Assembly: GCA_964629735.1 (NCBI GenBank)
Contig: CAZVQX010000006.1
Span: 1-44,068 of the forward strand
Source: CAZVQX01 sp964629735
GTDB taxonomy: Bacteria; Bacillota_I; Bacilli_A; RF39; UBA660
Direction of reading: 5' to 3'
DNA: 44,068 nt
Shown here: positions 1 to 8,645 of the stretch, piece after piece
Layout of the letters: the number at the start of each line of letters is the position of its first letter
Position numbering within the stretch: position 1 is the first letter of the stretch
Translations under genes and position numbers: made by a program
Notes under the pieces: generated by a model
What the model was told of the DNA's origin: nothing
What the model saw: only the letters and a program-made list of their open reading frames with translations
The model's database searches: none

Positions 1-34
1 CGTTTTAAATCAATAATTTACATAATATCCAATG

Positions 35-55
35 AAAAAAAGAGTTGTTAAACTC
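35..55 (-). terminator. Intrinsic terminator after pnp
   Basis: Read on the minus strand this is a 5-bp stem (GAGTT/AACTC) with a TAAC loop followed by seven Ts. It lies 25 bases past the pnp stop and closes the rpsO-pnp unit. The stem is short but the U tract is good. Confidence 0.65.
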
Positions 56-79
56 CTCAATTTAAAAATTTATACCATT

Positions 80-2200
80 TTATTTCATTGCTTCTTTTCT
101 TGATAAATTTAATCTTCCTCTTTTATCAAAACCTAATGATTTAACGATTATTTCATCGCCTTCTTTTACAATATCGCTTGGTTTTTCCACTCTTTTGGTG
201 TCTAAGTGAGATACATGTACTAACCCCTCACATCCAGGCCATAATTGAACAAAGCAACCAAAGTCTTCAACCTTAACTACTTTACCTGTATATATTTTTC
301 CTGTTTCAACCTCACGAACAATACTTTTAATCATATCCTCTGCTTTATCTATAATTTCTTGATCAGTATGATATATTATTACACGGCCATCATCCTCTAA
401 ATCAATTTTTACTGCATCTTTGTCATTAACGCTTATAACATTACTTGCATCTTGGATAATTTTTGTTATAACCTCACCACCGCGGCCAATAACATCTTTA
501 ATTTTTTCTGGATTAATCATAAATATTTTTGTTTTAGGTGCATATTTACTTAACCCTTCACGTGGTTTAGCAATAACATCAGCCATAACATCAAGAATTT
601 GAAGACGTGCAATTTTAGCCTGCGCTAAAGCTTCACCTAAAATTTGTTTGTTAACCCCTTTAATTTTAATATCCATTTGCATTGCACAGATTCCTTCGCG
701 TGTTCCAGCAACTTTAAAATCCATGTCTCCTAAATGATCCTCTAAACCTTGAATGTCTGTTAAAATTTGGTATTTATCATCTTTTGTCATTAATCCCATT
801 GCAATACCTGCTACTGGTGCTTTAATGGGAACTCCAGCAGCCATTAATGATAAACAGCCAGCACATATACTTGCTTGACTAGAAGAACCATTACTTTCTA
901 AAATTTCTGACACAACTCTTATTGTATATGGAAACTCTTCCTCACTTGGAATGACTTGTAATAAGGCTTTTTCACCTAAAGCACCATGGCCAATTTCACG
1001 TCGACTTGGAGAACCGTAGCGTCCAGTCTCACCAACACTAAATTGTGGAAAATTATAGTGAAGCATAAATCTCTTACTATCTTCTATTCCTAAGCCGTCC
1101 AACATTTGATGTTCACCTAAAGCTCCTAATGTTGTTACAGCTAACGCTTGAGTTTGACCTCTCGTAAATAATGCCGAACCATGAGTTCTAGCCAAGAGAT
1201 CAACGGATGCTGATAACGGCCTAATCTCATCCATCCCACGACCATCAGATCTTATACCTTTTTCTATAATTAAATCACGAACAATATCTGCTTCAATATT
1301 ATCAATTATATTACCTACTTGATTTAATTTATCTGAGAATTCTCCGTTTTCATTATATAATTCATTAAAGTAATCAATTGCTTCTTGTTTTACTTGGTCA
1401 ATTGCAGCATATTTTTCTAGTTTTTCTTTTATTAAGATCGCATCTAGCATTTTGTCATAAAACTTTTTATTTACTTCTAATACTAAATCTTCATCAAGTT
1501 TTGCTAATTCTACTTCTATTTTTTCTTTCCCAACCTCTTTAATAATTCGTAATTGAAAATCAACTAATTCTTTAATCGCTTCATGGCCAAACATAATCGC
1601 TTCAATCATATCTTGTTCTAAAACTTCGCTACTACTTGCTTCCACCATATTAATAGCATCTTTAGTACCAGCTACCGTTAAATTAATATCACTTTCTTCC
1701 AACTGATCAACAGTTGGGTTAATAATAAATTCATTATTTACACGTCCTACTACCACACCAGCAACTGGTTCGGAAAATGGTATATCACTAATTGAAAGTG
1801 CCAGTGAGCTTCCGAATAACGCTGCCATCTCTGGAGCATTATCTTGATCAACACTTAATATCTCATTAATAACTTGAACTTCGTTGCGAAAACCTTCAGC
1901 AAATAATGGACGAATTGGGCGATCAATTAAACGGGCAGATAAAGTCGCATTTTCCGTTGGACGACCTTCTCTTTTAATAAAACCACCTGGTATTTTGCCT
2001 ACTGAATAAAGTCTTTCTTGATATAAAATTGTTAACGGAAAAAAATCAGCCGCTATTGGATTTTTTCCCATAACCGCAGCTGTTAAAACCGCAGTATCGC
2101 CATATCTAATTAAAGCTGAACCATTGCTTTGTTTTGCTAATTCACCTACTTCAACAACTACTGGACGCCCTCTAAAATTTAATTCAAATGTTTTTTTCAT
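80..2200 (-). CDS. pnp: Polyribonucleotide nucleotidyltransferase (PNPase)
   Basis: Phosphorolytic 3'-5' exoribonuclease acting in the cytoplasm in mRNA decay. The 706 residues match the usual family length. The order is the first RNase PH domain (from about residue 10), an alpha-helical linker (about 240-310), the second RNase PH domain (about 320-545), a KH domain around the GRGGEVI motif, and a C-terminal S1 domain with the VKVEDFGCFVQL signature. The start is preceded by a strong AAAGGAGG ribosome site. It lies just after rpsO, the classic rpsO-pnp pairing, with a hairpin between them. Nothing is missing from the catalytic core. Assignment is secure. Confidence 0.98.
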   Translation of the reverse strand: MKKTFELNFRGRPVVVEVGELAKQSNGSALIRYGDTAVLTAAVMGKNPIAADFFPLTILYQERLYSVGKIPGGFIKREGRPTENATLSARLIDRPIRPLFAEGFRNEVQVINEILSVDQDNAPEMAALFGSSLALSISDIPFSEPVAGVVVGRVNNEFIINPTVDQLEESDINLTVAGTKDAINMVEASSSEVLEQDMIEAIMFGHEAIKELVDFQLRIIKEVGKEKIEVELAKLDEDLVLEVNKKFYDKMLDAILIKEKLEKYAAIDQVKQEAIDYFNELYNENGEFSDKLNQVGNIIDNIEADIVRDLIIEKGIRSDGRGMDEIRPLSASVDLLARTHGSALFTRGQTQALAVTTLGALGEHQMLDGLGIEDSKRFMLHYNFPQFSVGETGRYGSPSRREIGHGALGEKALLQVIPSEEEFPYTIRVVSEILESNGSSSQASICAGCLSLMAAGVPIKAPVAGIAMGLMTKDDKYQILTDIQGLEDHLGDMDFKVAGTREGICAMQMDIKIKGVNKQILGEALAQAKIARLQILDVMADVIAKPREGLSKYAPKTKIFMINPEKIKDVIGRGGEVITKIIQDASNVISVNDKDAVKIDLEDDGRVIIYHTDQEIIDKAEDMIKSIVREVETGKIYTGKVVKVEDFGCFVQLWPGCEGLVHVSHLDTKRVEKPSDIVKEGDEIIVKSLGFDKRGRLNLSRKEAMK

Positions 2201-2220
2201 ATATCCTCCTTTTACAACAT

Positions 2221-2243
2221 AAAGGCACTCAAAAAGAGTGCCT
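2221..2243 (-). terminator. Hairpin between rpsO and pnp
   Basis: Minus-strand RNA forms AGGCACTC / GAGTGCCT, a perfect 8-bp stem with a T5 loop, followed by only three Ts. It may be a partial terminator or an mRNA-processing and stability element that sets the rpsO to pnp ratio, as hairpins at this junction do in other bacteria. The weak U tract argues against full termination. Confidence 0.55.
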
Positions 2244-2260
2244 ACTAATTATTATTTTTA

Positions 2261-2530
2261 CTATTTTCTAAGTCCTAAACTTTGAACAATATCACGATAT
2301 CTAATTATATCTTTTTTGTATAAATAATTTAACAAACTACGGCGATGACCAACTTTTTTTAGTAATCCCCTTCTAGAATGAAAATCGTGTGGATGCTCTT
2401 TTAAGTGAGCTGTTAATTCTTTTATTTCCTCCGTCAAAATAGCAATTTGCACTTCAGCTGAACCAGTATCATTTTCAGTTCTTGCATATTTTTGAATAAT
2501 TTGTTCTTTCTTATCTTTTGATAATGCCAT
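2261..2530 (-). CDS. rpsO: Small ribosomal subunit protein uS15
   Basis: Protein S15 of the 30S subunit, which binds the central domain of 16S rRNA. At 89 residues it has the standard length. The conserved Asp-Thr-Gly-Ser (DTGSAEVQ) and the H-F-H-S-R-R-G-L segment are present. An upstream in-frame ATG would add nine residues, but these are translated from the leader and the GAAGGAG ribosome site itself, so the ATG before ALSKDKK is chosen. It heads the rpsO-pnp unit and has a leader of about 70 bases where S15 autoregulation could act. Confidence 0.97.
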   Translation of the reverse strand: MALSKDKKEQIIQKYARTENDTGSAEVQIAILTEEIKELTAHLKEHPHDFHSRRGLLKKVGHRRSLLNYLYKKDIIRYRDIVQSLGLRK

Positions 2531-2609
2531 ATTATCATCTCCTTCTCTACAATTCACTCAACCCTAGACTAAGTCGGAGATTCTATAATCCAAGATTAAG
2601 TACATTATT

Positions 2610-2638
2610 AATATACACTATATTAATATAATATGCAA
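2610..2638 (-). promoter_or_regulatory. Promoter of rpsO-pnp
   Basis: Minus strand: TTGCAT, a 17-base spacer, then TATATT. The predicted start lies about 70 bases before the rpsO ATG, leaving a leader long enough for an S15-binding structure. I could not draw a convincing fold for that leader by eye. Confidence 0.6.
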
Positions 2639-2662
2639 CTATTTATTTTTCTTTTTATAATG

Positions 2663-3532
2663 TTAGACAAACATTTTCCACGGTTTTAATTTTTTATGAT
2701 TATTATTATAAATCTTATAAAGTGCTAGTGGATTATTGTCTTGATCAATGAAAAAAACTTCTTCATTATTATATATATTATCTAAAATCTTACCATTCAT
2801 AATATCTTTTTTAAAATTATTATCAACAACTATTTTAGGATACTTAGTTAAAGCATCACAAATTGATATTAAAGAATAATCGTTATTTAAAAATTGTTCA
2901 ATAGTTATTGCTTGATTAAGTTCAAATCCACCTTGATTCAATCTAACTAAATCACTCATAAGCCCGATTGTTCCTAACTCGCTAGCAATATCACGAACTA
3001 AACCTCTTATATAAGTTCCCTTACTAACATTACACTTAATTTTAAAGATTGTCTTATCATTATTATAATAAATATTATCAATTAGTTCTAAAGAGTTAAT
3101 CGAGACTAAACGTTTTGGTAAATCTACTTCCTGTTGATTACGAGCATATTCATATAATTTTTTTCCATTTATTTTTACCGCTGAATATATAGGCACCTCT
3201 TGATAATATTTACCAATCATTTCATTTAATAGTTTTTTTATTTTATTTTCTTCTATAATACACTTTTTTTCTTCTAAAACTACCCCTTCATTATCTAAAG
3301 TATCAGTTGTTATGCCTAAAGTAACTTCAGCCACATATGTTTTTTCATCGCCACTTAATAATTCAACTAATTTAGTTGCTTTTCCAACACAAACTACTAA
3401 CAATCCCGTTGCTAATGGGTCAAGAGTACCAGCATGACCAACTTTTTTAATCTTTAAATGCTTACTTATTATATTAACAACATCACGACTAGTATAATTT
3501 TTTTCTTTATTAATCAATAATATCCCATTCAT
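2663..3532 (-). CDS. truB: tRNA pseudouridine(55) synthase
   Basis: Converts U55 in the T-loop of tRNAs to pseudouridine. The GHAGTLDPLATG motif sits at residues 32-43 and contains the catalytic Asp38. The KxxSxD-like N-terminus and the YIRGLVRDI segment of the family are also present. It has 289 residues from the chosen start. A longer frame adds 13 residues, but that extension is the terminator hairpin of the gene before, and AAGGA is correctly spaced from the ATG of MNGILL. It is last in cysS-yugP-truB; the usual partners rbfA and ribF are not here. The C-terminal half is shorter than in proteobacteria, as is normal in Firmicutes. Confidence 0.96.
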   Translation of the reverse strand: MNGILLINKEKNYTSRDVVNIISKHLKIKKVGHAGTLDPLATGLLVVCVGKATKLVELLSGDEKTYVAEVTLGITTDTLDNEGVVLEEKKCIIEENKIKKLLNEMIGKYYQEVPIYSAVKINGKKLYEYARNQQEVDLPKRLVSINSLELIDNIYYNNDKTIFKIKCNVSKGTYIRGLVRDIASELGTIGLMSDLVRLNQGGFELNQAITIEQFLNNDYSLISICDALTKYPKIVVDNNFKKDIMNGKILDNIYNNEEVFFIDQDNNPLALYKIYNNNHKKLKPWKMFV

Positions 3533-3545
3533 AAGTTTTTTCCTT

Positions 3546-3574
3546 AAAAAGAGACGAGAATTATTTCTCATCTC
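3546..3574 (-). terminator. Intrinsic terminator overlapping the yugP stop
   Basis: The minus-strand stem GAGATGAGAA / TTCTCGTCTC (one G-U pair) is followed by five Ts. The left arm is made of the last codons of yugP and the loop contains its TAA stop. It probably reduces read-through into truB. Confidence 0.75.
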
Positions 3575-4259
3575 GTGTCATAATTATTAATCTTAATAAA
3601 CTTATTAAAGTTGATATTAAACTAGCCACATATGTTAATGCCGCGGCACTTAACACTTCTTTAGAACCTTCCAATTCCGAGCTATCAATTATGCCAGTTT
3701 GTTTTAGTTCAAATAGTGCTCTTTTAGAAGCATTAAATTCGACTGGTAATGTAACCAATTGAAATAATAAAGAAGCTAAAATCAATATTATTGAATACAT
3801 TAAATATGAAGTTATACCACCAATTAATGATATAAGTAAAGATATATAACCTAAATAGCTAATAAAGCTTACAACCGGCACTAGTGCACTCCTAATATTC
3901 ATCCAAACATATTTTTCTTTATCTTGAATAGCATGGCCAACCTCATGGGCGGCAACTGATACCGATGCTATAGTATTACCATGAAACACACCCGTTGATA
4001 ATCTTACAACTTTTCTTCTTGGGTCATAATGATCTGTAAGTGTTCCCCTTACCTCAACTACATAAACATTTGAAAGACCATTTTTATCTAAAATTTGACG
4101 TGCTACTTCACAACCTGTTATTTTTTTATTTGTCTTTAATAAACTGTACTTACGATAAACACGATTAATACGCATTTGGGCTATTAATACAATAATAAAA
4201 CCAATAATGGCTAAGAATATTGTAAACTCTGTTTCTAACCCCATTGTCATCCAATTCAT
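3561..4259 (-). CDS. yugP: Membrane zinc metallopeptidase, YugP type
   Basis: Putative membrane-bound Zn protease of the Zn_peptidase_2 family. The HEVGHAIQ motif (residues 105-112) supplies two zinc-ligand His and the catalytic Glu. One transmembrane helix lies at about 11-27, and two to three more lie between about 122 and 175 and at the C-terminus. The length of 232 residues agrees with the B. subtilis homologue. The cellular substrate is not known. The gene starts 9 bases after cysS ends, so the two are co-transcribed; the link looks positional rather than functional. Confidence 0.9.
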   Translation of the reverse strand: MNWMTMGLETEFTIFLAIIGFIIVLIAQMRINRVYRKYSLLKTNKKITGCEVARQILDKNGLSNVYVVEVRGTLTDHYDPRRKVVRLSTGVFHGNTIASVSVAAHEVGHAIQDKEKYVWMNIRSALVPVVSFISYLGYISLLISLIGGITSYLMYSIILILASLLFQLVTLPVEFNASKRALFELKQTGIIDSSELEGSKEVLSAAALTYVASLISTLISLLRLIIMTRDEK

Positions 4260-4268
4260 AATCTACAC

Positions 4269-5672
4269 CTACCTTATTTCATATGTCGTTTTATCACGAC
4301 CATCTTTCAACATAATTCCTTTTTTTTCTAATTCATCGCGAATCTTATCTGCTAATTCATAATCTTTATTTCTTTTAGCGATATTTCGCTTTTCAATTTG
4401 CTCTTCAATGTATTTTACTAATTCATCAGATATTTGTTCATCTTTTTCTTTTAATAAATCCAATGATAAAACGCCATCAAAATCAGCAATTAAATATAAT
4501 TTAGTTTTATTATTTAATTCATCATCTTTAATAACATCATATAAAACTTTTAATGCTTTGGCAGTATTTAAATCATCTTTTAATGCATTTGCAAACAAAT
4601 TTTTATATTTATCAATATCTGTTTCAATTATACCGCCATCAAAATTTTCAGATATTTTTGATACTCTATTCAACAATTTATTATAACCATTAACAGCAAT
4701 ATCTAAACTATCAAACGAAAAGACTAATTGATTACGATAATGAGATTGTAAACAAAAATAACGATATGCTAGTGGATTATACCCTTTTTTTTCAAGTAAA
4801 TCGACCGTTAAAAAATCACCTTTTGATTTACTCATTTTTCCATTATCTACATTTAAATGTTCACCATGTAACCAATAATTACACCATTTATGCCCTAAAA
4901 AGGCTTCACTTTGAGCAATTTCATTTGTATGATGTGGGAAAATATTATCAACACCGCCACAATGAATATCTAAATGTTCACCTAAATGTTTAATTGCTAT
5001 TCCCGAGCATTCAATGTGCCATCCGGGATAACCGCGTCCCCACGGACTATCCCATTGCATATCTTGATTATCAAATTTTGAATTTGTAAACCACAATCCA
5101 AAATCAAAAGGATTTTTCTTAAATTTATCTTCAGTTACATCTTCACGCACACCCACCATTAATTCATCATAATTTCGACCAGATAATTCATAATAATTAT
5201 TAGCTTTAGTAATATCAAAATAAACATTACCATTAGATAAATATGCATAACCCTCTTCTAATAATTTAGTGATTATATTAATATAATCTTCAACTAAATC
5301 TGATGCTTTTTCGATTATTAGTGGTTTTCTTATATTAAGTTTTTCAGCATCTCTAAAAAATGCTTTTGTATAATAATTAGCTATTTCCCATACCGTCTTA
5401 TTTTCCCTTTTAGCACCTTTTAACATTTTATCATCACCAGTGTCGCCATCACTAGTCATATGGCCAACATCAGTTATATTCATAACTCTTTTAACATTAT
5501 AACCAATATATTCTAATGATTTCTCTAAAACATCTTCAAATATATAGGTGCGAAGATTTCCAATATGAGCATAATCATATACCGTAGGACCACATGTATA
5601 CATTGTCACTTCTTTTGGATTAACTGGAATAAAATTTTCTGTCTTTTTTGTTAATGTATTATATAATTGCAA
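4269..5672 (-). CDS. cysS: Cysteinyl-tRNA synthetase
   Basis: Charges tRNA-Cys. Class I synthetase motifs are clear: HIGN at residues 36-39, KMSKSKG from about residue 279, and the zinc ligands Cys27, the Cys in HIECSG and the His/Cys of the HCGGVDN segment. The 467 residues fit the family. There are two possible TTG starts five codons apart. The downstream one is chosen because GAGAGGTGAT lies at ribosome-site distance before it, while the upstream TTG lies before that site. No ATG is available near the conserved N-terminus, so a TTG start is well supported. Confidence 0.96.
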   Translation of the reverse strand: MQLYNTLTKKTENFIPVNPKEVTMYTCGPTVYDYAHIGNLRTYIFEDVLEKSLEYIGYNVKRVMNITDVGHMTSDGDTGDDKMLKGAKRENKTVWEIANYYTKAFFRDAEKLNIRKPLIIEKASDLVEDYINIITKLLEEGYAYLSNGNVYFDITKANNYYELSGRNYDELMVGVREDVTEDKFKKNPFDFGLWFTNSKFDNQDMQWDSPWGRGYPGWHIECSGIAIKHLGEHLDIHCGGVDNIFPHHTNEIAQSEAFLGHKWCNYWLHGEHLNVDNGKMSKSKGDFLTVDLLEKKGYNPLAYRYFCLQSHYRNQLVFSFDSLDIAVNGYNKLLNRVSKISENFDGGIIETDIDKYKNLFANALKDDLNTAKALKVLYDVIKDDELNNKTKLYLIADFDGVLSLDLLKEKDEQISDELVKYIEEQIEKRNIAKRNKDYELADKIRDELEKKGIMLKDGRDKTTYEIR

Positions 5673-5687
5673 ATTATCACCTCTCAA

Positions 5688-5848
5688 TAATTATATCATA
5701 AATATATTTTATCAACAATATTATATGATATATATAATCTAAATTATTTATTGCATATTTTATTTTAATATGTATAATATTTTATGAGCAAAAAAAATAT
5801 TGGTTAAATATAATTGTTATAAATTTTTAAATAATTATACAAAAAAGA
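5688..5848. other. Intergenic region between cysS and the tRNA promoter
   Basis: Almost pure A+T between divergent cysS and the tRNA pair. I see no gene. On the minus strand TTGTTG-17-TATAAT lies against the cysS ribosome site, so if used it would give an almost leaderless transcript. No T-box features (specifier stem, UGGN bulge) could be recognised, although cysS genes in Firmicutes are often T-box controlled. Confidence 0.4.
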
Positions 5849-5877
5849 TTGCATAAAATATATAAATGTGATAATAT
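5849..5877 (+). promoter_or_regulatory. Promoter of the tRNA pair
   Basis: Plus strand: TTGCAT, a 17-base spacer, TAATAT, ending 16 bases before the first tRNA. Good match to the housekeeping sigma consensus in the correct position. Confidence 0.65.
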
Positions 5878-5893
5878 ATAGAAGTAATGAATT

Positions 5894-5970
5894 GGACCCT
5901 TAGCTCAGTTGGTTAGAGCATCCGGCTCATAACCGGACGGTCGATGGTTCGAGTCCATCAGGGTCCACCA
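5894..5970 (+). tRNA. tRNA with CAU anticodon, probably tRNA-Ile2 (lysidine-modified)
   Basis: A 77-base tRNA with encoded CCA. The acceptor stem GGACCCT/AGGGTCC, the D-arm AGCTCAGTTGG, the anticodon loop CTCATAA flanked by CCGG/CCGG, and the T-loop GGTTCGAGTCC are all intact. The anticodon is CAT. The acceptor pairs C4-G69 and C5-G68 are determinants recognised by TilS in tRNA-Ile2, and elongator tRNA-Met usually has other pairs there. I therefore prefer Ile2 (AUA-reading after lysidine) over Met. It is not the initiator, which has an unpaired 1-72 position and three G-C pairs next to the anticodon loop. Confidence 0.9.
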
Positions 5971-5977
5971 TTTATAT

Positions 5978-6062
5978 GCAGGTGTGGCGAAATTGGCAGA
6001 CGCACTAGACTTAGGATCTAGCGCCTTATGGCATGGGGGTTCAAGTCCCTTCACCTGCACCA
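5978..6062 (+). tRNA. tRNA-Leu (UAG anticodon)
   Basis: An 85-base class II tRNA with a long variable arm and encoded CCA. The acceptor stem is GCAGGTG/CACCTGC. The anticodon stem CTAGA/TCTAG encloses loop CTTAGGA, giving anticodon TAG, which reads CUN leucine codons. It follows the CAU tRNA by 7 bases, so the two are processed from one transcript. Confidence 0.96.
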
Positions 6063-6075
6063 AATAGGACAAATT

Positions 6076-6106
6076 AAAATCACTAATTAATTAGTGATTT
6101 TTTATT
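6076..6106. terminator. Bidirectional terminator after tRNAs and the 139-aa gene
   Basis: A near-perfect palindrome (AATCACTAATT / AATTAGTGATT) with A and T runs on both sides works for the plus-strand tRNAs and for the convergent minus-strand gene, whose stop codon lies inside it. Confidence 0.8.
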
Positions 6107-6521
6107 TTTGAATCATATTTAACAGGTTAATTTTGAACATATCTTTTTCTGTTTCTTTTTTAGAAACCATAACACCCTTATAAGCAACCAATTCAGATTG
6201 ATGACCTTCAGTTAATATTTTTTCTGGGGTTATTTTATCTAATATTATTATTTTTTTATCCAGATAAACAACGTAATGAAGCTTTACGTCACCATGAACT
6301 TTTTCAAACATAATGTCAGTTGGTAATTTTAATTCATATGATTCCGTTTTATTTTCTTGATTAGTTGAAACTAGTTTTCCAAGGAAATTACCATTTTTTA
6401 ATTCTGGATAATACTCTAAATATAGTTTCTTATAGGCTAACATGTTATATTTTTTTAAAGAATATTCTAATTTTTTAAATTCATTTTCATTTATATAATC
6501 AAATATATAACTTTCTTTCAT
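6102..6521 (-). CDS. Uncharacterised 139-residue protein
   Basis: I do not recognise this family. It is soluble and charged, with no signal peptide or membrane segment. An N-terminal Lys/Tyr/Glu-rich helical part (about 1-45) is followed by alternating beta-like stretches (HYVVYLDKKIIILDKI, about 81-96). It is monocistronic: it has its own TTGACA-17-TACTAT promoter, an AGGAGG site 11 bases before the ATG and a terminator at the stop. An overlapping upstream ATG gives only a two-codon frame. It lies next to a two-gene surface module transcribed in the same direction but separated by a terminator. Confidence 0.75.
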   Translation of the reverse strand: MKESYIFDYINENEFKKLEYSLKKYNMLAYKKLYLEYYPELKNGNFLGKLVSTNQENKTESYELKLPTDIMFEKVHGDVKLHYVVYLDKKIIILDKITPEKILTEGHQSELVAYKGVMVSKKETEKDMFKINLLNMIQK

Positions 6522-6559
6522 ATATTATGACATGCCTCCTATCCTTATCTTACTAATTT

Positions 6560-6588
6560 ATAGTATCATTTATACAATAGTTTGTCAA
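6560..6588 (-). promoter_or_regulatory. Promoter of the 139-residue gene
   Basis: Minus strand: perfect TTGACA, 17-base spacer, TACTAT. The -35 follows directly on the T tract of the preceding terminator. Confidence 0.75.
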
Positions 6589-6590
6589 AT

Positions 6591-6616
6591 AAAAAAAGGT
6601 GTTTTTAAACACCTTT
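6591..6616 (-). terminator. Intrinsic terminator after the surface module
   Basis: The minus-strand stem AAAGGTGTTT / AAACACCTTT is followed by seven Ts. It starts just past the stop of the 668-residue gene. Confidence 0.85.
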
Positions 6617-6622
6617 ACTTTT

Positions 6623-8629
6623 TTATACATGTTTTGAAAATGTTTTTTCAATTGTGCTTTCATTCAAACTAGCAGATAATGTATTCCTTAAAGTCTTTAA
6701 TGCTGCTATATCACTATTAATACTATTTGAACCGATGATTTCTACTTCGTTACCATCTTCATCGTATATTTTACCATCTTTTTCATAAAAGCCTGGTAAT
6801 AATTCAATGGTTTCTGTAGTTTTTGAACCATCATTATTTTCATAAACTTTCTCTTCGTTATAATTATAATTGTAATTATCATTATTATAGTTTGAATTAT
6901 TATTATAATTTGAATTATTATTTATATTTTCCCTAGCCTTACGATCATACTCACCATCACTATATGCTCTTTTATAAGCGTCATGATATGCTTTATTATA
7001 GGCATCATCATAAGCTTTATTTCCAGTATTAATATTAACATCAGGTCTATAATTACGATTGTCAAAACCGTCTTTATACCCTTGAGTGTCACCGTGAGTA
7101 AAACCTTCATCTTTACCTTGTTGTTCATTAATTTTGATAATATCATCAACTGCTCTATCGCTAATTATATTTTCTTCCTTAACAACAATTGGTCCTTTTG
7201 CTAGTTTTAGCCCTTCATCATATGCTTCTTTATAATATTTTTTATAATTTGAAATATAAGCATCTACATATATTTTGTCTAAACCTGAAAGATTTTTAGT
7301 TGGTTTATCATTAAATGCTTTCTCAGCCGCACCATCAGCATAACCTTTATCATTACCTGCTTGTGCACCCTCTTGAACTCCTTTAACTCTAAGTTCTTCT
7401 TGTTTATTTTCTTTATCTAACTTATCTAAAACGGGCTTCTTTGATGCCTCATTTGGTGGCAATAAAATTTCTTTTTTCCCAGTTTTAGGATTCTTAACAA
7501 GATGTTTTTTCTCAGCTGGGGTTATTGTATTAGCTGTAGAAGGTGCTGGTTTAGAAGCGATTATAGCCTTTTCACTATCAGGATTTTCAGCTTTAACTAA
7601 TCCTTTTTGATTAGCTAAATCTCTTATTGCCATTTCTATTTCAAGACTTCTAAATAAAGTTTCTACACCATCATTAGCTTTTATATCACTTGCTATTAGC
7701 ATAAAACTCATATTAATTTTTTCTTCTAAAGTTTTACGAACAACTTCTTTTTCAGTATTCCAGATTGAAGTTGATTTATCTTCACCTGCTACATTACAAT
7801 TAGCCGTCCCTCTTGGATACATAATTTTTGCAATATCATCTCTTGGAATAGTATAATTATGATTATTAGTTAATTCCCAAGTAGCTAATAACATTTTCAT
7901 TCTTGTTAAATTGCTTGCTGCAGAAACTGTTTTATGACTACTTGTTAAAAATTCATCGTGTAAATAATTATTAATATTATTTGCTAATTTAGCTTTACTG
8001 TCAGCACTAGCTACATTAATAGTAGCCAATAATTTGGCAAAATCATCTAACTCTTTAGCAGATTTCTTATCGGCAACTACATTACCAAAATTAATTAATG
8101 TTTCAGGAGTAACTGTAATCATATCCTCAAGTATTGCATTGTTAACAAAGTCATAATTTTCCATAATGGTTGTCACAGTTTTTGTATCATCTATGAATTT
8201 ATAATATTCAACTGGTGAAATATCATTGATATTAATTACCGTATACCAATCCATCCATTGTTCAACTGTAATATCGCCTAATCCTTTAGCTGAAGCATCT
8301 ACATATAAATCAGCAAGTCGATGAATAATTTCTTCTTCACTATTAGGATCGAATGCTAAGTCAGCACTTATTTCCCTTTTGGCTTCTGTCATTATTTTGG
8401 TTAAATCATCGGGATTATTTACTTTAATTGCGTCTTTATTTTTTTGAAGTGAGCAAGAATTAGTTGAGGCTAACAAAGCAACAAGGGCAGATGTTGCTAC
8501 TATTTTGCCCCCGTGCTTCTTGTTAAACTTAGCAATTTTTTGTTTCATTAATTCTTTTTTTACAGCCATTGATGCCATACTATCTTCAAATTTATTTTCA
8601 ATAATTTCTATTCTTTTGGATAATTTCAT
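6623..8629 (-). CDS. Large Tyr/Ala/Asn-rich surface-associated protein, unknown family
   Basis: 668 residues, family not recognised. A basic 40-residue N-terminus precedes one hydrophobic segment (about 43-56) ending in TNSC at Cys59. This could be a signal anchor or an atypical lipoprotein signal, but the -3 residue does not fit a good lipobox. Residues about 65-350 look helical. A Lys/Pro-rich stretch follows (about 360-400), then degenerate short repeats of the A-Y-x-x-A-Y and G-Y-x-x-G kind (about 415-565), then an Asn/Tyr run of S-N-Y-N-N units (about 568-590). It starts 16 bases after the upstream repeat-protein gene ends, with GGGGG as ribosome site, so both are co-transcribed. An envelope role is inference. 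Confidence 0.8.
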   Translation of the reverse strand: MKLSKRIEIIENKFEDSMASMAVKKELMKQKIAKFNKKHGGKIVATSALVALLASTNSCSLQKNKDAIKVNNPDDLTKIMTEAKREISADLAFDPNSEEEIIHRLADLYVDASAKGLGDITVEQWMDWYTVININDISPVEYYKFIDDTKTVTTIMENYDFVNNAILEDMITVTPETLINFGNVVADKKSAKELDDFAKLLATINVASADSKAKLANNINNYLHDEFLTSSHKTVSAASNLTRMKMLLATWELTNNHNYTIPRDDIAKIMYPRGTANCNVAGEDKSTSIWNTEKEVVRKTLEEKINMSFMLIASDIKANDGVETLFRSLEIEMAIRDLANQKGLVKAENPDSEKAIIASKPAPSTANTITPAEKKHLVKNPKTGKKEILLPPNEASKKPVLDKLDKENKQEELRVKGVQEGAQAGNDKGYADGAAEKAFNDKPTKNLSGLDKIYVDAYISNYKKYYKEAYDEGLKLAKGPIVVKEENIISDRAVDDIIKINEQQGKDEGFTHGDTQGYKDGFDNRNYRPDVNINTGNKAYDDAYNKAYHDAYKRAYSDGEYDRKARENINNNSNYNNNSNYNNDNYNYNYNEEKVYENNDGSKTTETIELLPGFYEKDGKIYDEDGNEVEIIGSNSINSDIAALKTLRNTLSASLNESTIEKTFSKHV

Positions 8630-8645
8630 AGTCTAACCCCCTTTT

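Noticed and set aside
5688..5848. T-box riboswitch before cysS
   Set aside because: No antiterminator bulge sequence, specifier loop or terminator could be recognised in the almost pure A+T region.
8430..8500. Classical lipoprotein signal in the 668-residue protein
   Set aside because: A Cys follows the hydrophobic segment, but the preceding T-N-S does not satisfy the lipobox and the N-terminus is unusually long. Kept only as a possibility.
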